From positions 17,939 to 81,938 of the forward strand of contig FCNA01000124.1 in the NCBI GenBank assembly GCA_900018345.1: a stretch of DNA of 64,000 bases, in the 5' to 3' direction. Shown one piece after another: positions 61,394 through 64,000 of this stretch (position 1 is its first letter; each line of letters begins with the position of its first letter). The notes under the pieces are model-generated. The model was given only the letters and a program-made list of their open reading frames with translations, was not told the DNA's origin and did no database searches. This DNA comes from Clostridiales bacterium CHKCI006 (GTDB taxonomy: Bacteria > Bacillota_I > Bacilli_A > Erysipelotrichales > Coprobacillaceae). Made by a program: the position numbers and the translations under genes.

Positions 61394-62241
61394 ATATTCG
61401 CCTGATTGCCACAGACATGGACGGCACGCTGTTAAACAACGATCATACCATTAATCCTGCCGCTAAGAAAAAGCTGATTCAGGCGCAGGAACGCGGCATT
61501 CACATTGTCCTGATTTCAGGAAGAGACAGCCACTCCTTAATGCCCTATGCCAAGGAGCTCGAGATGGACCGGCATCCCGGCAACTATCTTTCCTGTTTGA
61601 ATGGTCTAGTCCTTTATGATCTGGATACCCAGCAGGAACAGCGCCTGGAAAACCTGAAGCTTCCTGCCATCGAAACTGTCCTGCAGTATGGTAAAAAACA
61701 TCACTATAACTGTATCATTTTTAGAGAACATGATTTCTTAAATTATTTATCCAGAACCGAGCTTTTTTTGCGCAAGATCAAAAGCATACTGACAGGGCGT
61801 TCTATCCGCGAAGGTTTTGAAGGCAATATGCGTGAAACACGCTTTCTGCATGACTTTGTCTATCCGGATGACCAGCCCATCAATAAGATGGTCTTCTGCC
61901 GCCATCAACCCTTTCGTGCCACGGAAATCAAACAGATCCAAACTGATTTAGATGGCATCGTAGAAGTCATGCTGGTGGGGGCCAACTGGATCGAAATGAT
62001 GCCACCGGGTGTCAATAAAGGGCGAGCGATCAAAGAAATTGCCAAACGCAAGCATCTTGGCATGGATGAGATCATGGCATTCGGGGATGCCCAAAATGAT
62101 ATCAGTATGATGGAGGCTGTCAAATACGGCATCTGTATGCAAAATGGCATGCCTGAAACAAAAGAAAAAGCCTACGCCATCACCGACACGAATGAAAATG
62201 ACGGTATAGCGAAGGCCATTGAACAATATCTTCATTTTTAA
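61390..62241 (+). CDS. Cof-type HAD hydrolase (YidA-like)
   Basis: A 283-residue HAD IIB phosphatase. Motif I is ATDMDGTLLNND (about residues 7-18), motif II VLISGRDS (about 40), motif III Lys lies in PPGVNKGRAIKEI (about 208-220) and motif IV is MAFGDAQNDISMM (about 232-244). The C2B cap lies between. Family members dephosphorylate sugar phosphates. It is translationally coupled to the exonuclease gene by ATGA. Confidence 0.92.
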   Translation: MNIRLIATDMDGTLLNNDHTINPAAKKKLIQAQERGIHIVLISGRDSHSLMPYAKELEMDRHPGNYLSCLNGLVLYDLDTQQEQRLENLKLPAIETVLQYGKKHHYNCIIFREHDFLNYLSRTELFLRKIKSILTGRSIREGFEGNMRETRFLHDFVYPDDQPINKMVFCRHQPFRATEIKQIQTDLDGIVEVMLVGANWIEMMPPGVNKGRAIKEIAKRKHLGMDEIMAFGDAQNDISMMEAVKYGICMQNGMPETKEKAYAITDTNENDGIAKAIEQYLHF

Positions 62242-62243
62242 GC

Positions 62244-62268
62244 GATCCTTTTCAGGATCTTTTTTATT
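62244..62268. terminator. Terminator between HAD and MFS genes
   Basis: GATCC (62244-62248) pairs with GGATC (62255-62259), followed by TTTTTT on the plus strand. Confidence 0.68.
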
Positions 62269-63403
62269 TCTTTGAAAAAGCAAGATAGCTTAACAGCACC
62301 ACTGAAAGCAAACTGATCATCGCGCCAAACAAAAAAGCGATACCTAAGTTGACCTTAGCAAAAGCTCCAAAGATGAGATTAGTCATAATGGCAACCCCAT
62401 CCATCCCCATGGCATTGACACTCAAGGCCGTTGCTCGCTGACTGGTTTGAATCATCGTATTCTCACATTGTCGCAGATAGGGCTGAAAAAAGGTATGGGC
62501 CAGACGTAAAAGTAAGATGCCGAAGATAGCGACAGTCGCTTTGTCTGTAAGCGTCAAAAGCCAACAGGCGATCACATAGCTGCCACCCAGGATGATCACT
62601 GTTCCCAGCTTTTTGAGATGGCGCGTAACGATGACTGAAAGCGCGCCGGCAATGCCTAAGCCTGTGCTAACTAGATAAACCCAGCCGATCATGCTTTCAC
62701 CAAGTCCGCATTCTAAATATTTAGGCTGATTGAGAAAAGTGGTGATCGTCTGATGGGTCTCAGATAATAAGGCCATCGCCAGTAGCAAAAGCAATAATTT
62801 CTTATTACCCACGACTTCTTTGATCACCTGACCAAAAGAAGATTGGGAGATCGACGATTGTTTTACAGGATGCACTTCTTTTAATCCCAGCGCACATAGA
62901 CCCGCTAAACCATAGCTGATCATCGTCAAAAAAGCCGCTAAACGATAATTATCTTGGACCCAGATAGAGAAAATCAGCGTTGCCAATACAAGGCCTGCCA
63001 TTCCCATGGCATCATACATCCCAAAAACACGCTGACTGTTTTCAGGGTGACTGGAAAGGTATAGGATCGTTGTATCAACACCTGACATTCCTGCAATCAC
63101 AACACTCAACAGCACTCTTTCCACTAAAAAATCCGCAAAACCATCCGCCTGCCAAAAAATGATCTTTGAGACAAAATAGAGCCCACAACAAATGATCATC
63201 GTTCGTCGATAACCCAACCGATCCGCCAATACGCCCCAGGGAATTTCTAAAAGAACGCTCAAAGCCAGGCAAAGTGACTCAATCAAGGTAATATCAAAAA
63301 CAGATAACCCCTGTGCCTGTCGATACAGCGTTGCAATCGGGCCATAAAAGACCATTCCCTGTAAAAAGGCAATACAATACATCAATATTAAATTTTTCTT
63401 CAT
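62264..63403 (-). CDS. MFS transporter, probable drug efflux
   Basis: A 379-residue major facilitator with about twelve helices. Motif A appears as GVLADRLGYRRTM (about residues 60-72), typical of drug/H+ antiporters. The opening KNLILMYCIAFLQGMVFYGPIATLYRQ is common to a group of Firmicutes exporters. I chose the ATG at 63403 with GAGAGG upstream, not the one at 63424. The leader region contains a hairpin followed by a T-run (63434-63453) and a very short frame, a possible attenuator, and a group II intron begins 114 bases upstream. Confidence 0.88.
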   Translation of the reverse strand: MKKNLILMYCIAFLQGMVFYGPIATLYRQAQGLSVFDITLIESLCLALSVLLEIPWGVLADRLGYRRTMIICCGLYFVSKIIFWQADGFADFLVERVLLSVVIAGMSGVDTTILYLSSHPENSQRVFGMYDAMGMAGLVLATLIFSIWVQDNYRLAAFLTMISYGLAGLCALGLKEVHPVKQSSISQSSFGQVIKEVVGNKKLLLLLLAMALLSETHQTITTFLNQPKYLECGLGESMIGWVYLVSTGLGIAGALSVIVTRHLKKLGTVIILGGSYVIACWLLTLTDKATVAIFGILLLRLAHTFFQPYLRQCENTMIQTSQRATALSVNAMGMDGVAIMTNLIFGAFAKVNLGIAFLFGAMISLLSVVLLSYLAFSKK

Positions 63404-63433
63404 GATTAGACCTCTCTTTTCCACACAAAAACA

Positions 63434-63453
63434 AGCGCACTAAAAAGCGTGCT
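63434..63453 (-). terminator. Possible attenuator hairpin in the MFS leader
   Basis: AGCGCACT (63434-63441) and AGCGTGCT (63446-63453) form an 8-position stem with one wobble and one mismatch around AAAA; TGTTTTTG follows on the minus strand, about 30 bases before the MFS start codon. Confidence 0.55.
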
Positions 63454-63480
63454 ATCAAAACACTTATTTACATGTAGAAA

Positions 63481-63504
63481 TCAGATGGGTCTAGACATAG
63501 TCAT
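63481..63504 (-). CDS. Possible 7-residue leader peptide
   Basis: Reads MTMSRPI and a stop, or MSRPI from the second ATG at 63498, which is 8 bases from GGAG (63507-63510). It lies between the intron end and the hairpin upstream of the MFS gene. Short leader peptides of this sort control some antibiotic-efflux genes, but its role here is inference. Confidence 0.35.
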   Translation of the reverse strand: MTMSRPI

Positions 63505-63516
63505 TTCTCCTTTTTT

Positions 63517-64000
63517 GTGCGCACGTTCTTGCGCTTAATATATATTTCTTTAGAAATCATCGCTCCTGCATTGCGATGTAAAGCAACCGACTTACCTCAA
63601 GGAGATAACCCAACGGGGACCATAGCATGTCGGTAAAGCCAAGATTAGTTCTCTTGGAACGAGTGGCTTGGCTAGCTAGGCCATATATGGTAAAGCTTCT
63701 AGAGTTGAATCCAAGTCTTGTGGTTTTAGAAAGACATTCAGGTAACCACTCCTGTCTCTAAACTGTATATTCAATATAGGAAAGGTTGAATATAAGCAGG
63801 CTGTTTAGCACAGTTGACATCGTCATCCTAAAAGACCAATTGGATACCTAAGTATGGAGTGACTATATTAAGTGTTACCGTGATATACCCTAGTGCTCTG
63901 GTTTTCTTTATTTAAACTATCACGGGTAGAGAGTCTCTACAGTAGCCCAACGATTATCTGTAATGGATAATACATGGTGAAAGGAGACAGTTTCTAATTT
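63517..64000 (+). mobile_element. Group II intron, 5' part (truncated by the window end)
   Basis: Begins with the group II 5' consensus GTGCG at 63517, followed by a short hairpin and TTAAT as in domain I of IIA introns. The segment 63590-63640 follows the domain I layout of known introns: GCAACCGAC, a long loop with AACGGGGACC, then GTCGGTAAAG closing the stem. The sequence ends with ATGGTGAAAGG and CAGTTTCTAATTT, the latter identical to a conserved domain I stretch of LtrB-type introns. The reverse transcriptase frame would lie beyond 64000. It is read in the plus direction and is probably inserted in the leader of the MFS gene. Confidence 0.75.

Noticed and set aside
1..64000. CRISPR arrays, rRNA operons, riboswitches and parS palindromes
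   Set aside because: Read through for regular short repeats, 16S/23S signatures and the parS consensus; none was found. A computed search could still reveal weak cases.
63517..64000. Reading the right end as a T-box, 6S or another large ornate RNA
   Set aside because: The GTGCG start, the domain I stem with AACGGGGACC and the TTTCTAATTT ending fit a group II intron better than those RNAs.

Overview
The window is a low-to-mid GC Firmicutes chromosome segment. Strong AGGAGG-type ribosome sites, TATAAT promoters, TTG and GTG starts, short overlapping operons, a polyamine pot operon, a SirTM/macrodomain pair and a PF09820-type AAA protein together suggest a gut Erysipelotrichia-like organism. 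No rRNA or other species marker is present, so this placement is inference.

Layout. 0-4.5 kb: a minus-strand operon for a cupin-type XRE regulator and the PotA-B-C-D polyamine importer; PotD runs off the left edge. 4.5-8.8 kb: a decayed 3' end of an aldo/keto reductase (AKR) gene, a lipoprotein, a frameshifted AKR, an intact AKR, a HAD phosphatase and an esterase. 8.9-23.7 kb: mostly housekeeping genes (CMK-like kinase, AI-2E family permease, MBL hydrolase, D-2-hydroxyacid dehydrogenase, DUF2974 protein, ParA/ParB, Cof-type HAD, membrane-anchored methyltransferase-like protein, BipA/TypA, MATE, and a PadR-HAAS-DUF3784 operon). 23.8-37.8 kb: an accessory block with a PF09820 AAA/PD-(D/E)XK protein, an intact RelB/DinJ antitoxin with an internally deleted YafQ toxin, and a large cluster of fused ATPase-permease ABC proteins. 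That cluster also holds two tandem proteins that look like the extracellular domain of the permeases on its own, a lipoprotein and an ATPase-like protein that has lost its Walker motifs. 38.5-44.4 kb: GH36 alpha-galactosidase, amidohydrolase, phosphoribosyltransferase-like protein and PfkB sugar kinase. 44.4-47.9 kb: an MFS / FMN-ferredoxin / SirTM sirtuin / macrodomain operon behind an array of five AATGTAA heptamers. 48-53.2 kb: flavoprotein and AKR, a MerR regulator divergent from a HAD-SDR pair through a textbook 19-bp-spacer promoter, and an AT-rich Schlafen/AlbA-type gene flanked by 50-bp direct repeats. 53.3-57.2 kb: a KdgT/SDR pair with a divergent PucR-type regulator, and another AKR. 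57.2-63.4 kb: LysR regulator, methyltransferase, tRNA-Arg(CCG), PHP phosphatase, exonuclease, Cof-type HAD and an MFS exporter with a possible leader-peptide attenuator. 63.5-64 kb: the 5' part of a group II intron.

How it fits together. Several local circuits can be read directly: XRE with pot genes (polyamine uptake), PadR with its membrane partners, MerR with HAD-SDR, PucR with SDR-KdgT (sugar-acid use) and SirTM-macro with redox and export partners (reversible ADP-ribosylation). The most unusual part is the 26.6-37.8 kb ABC cluster, where stand-alone ectodomains and a pseudo-ATPase accompany four complete fused ABC subunits. Residue positions and membrane segments are read by eye and are approximate; no searches were run.
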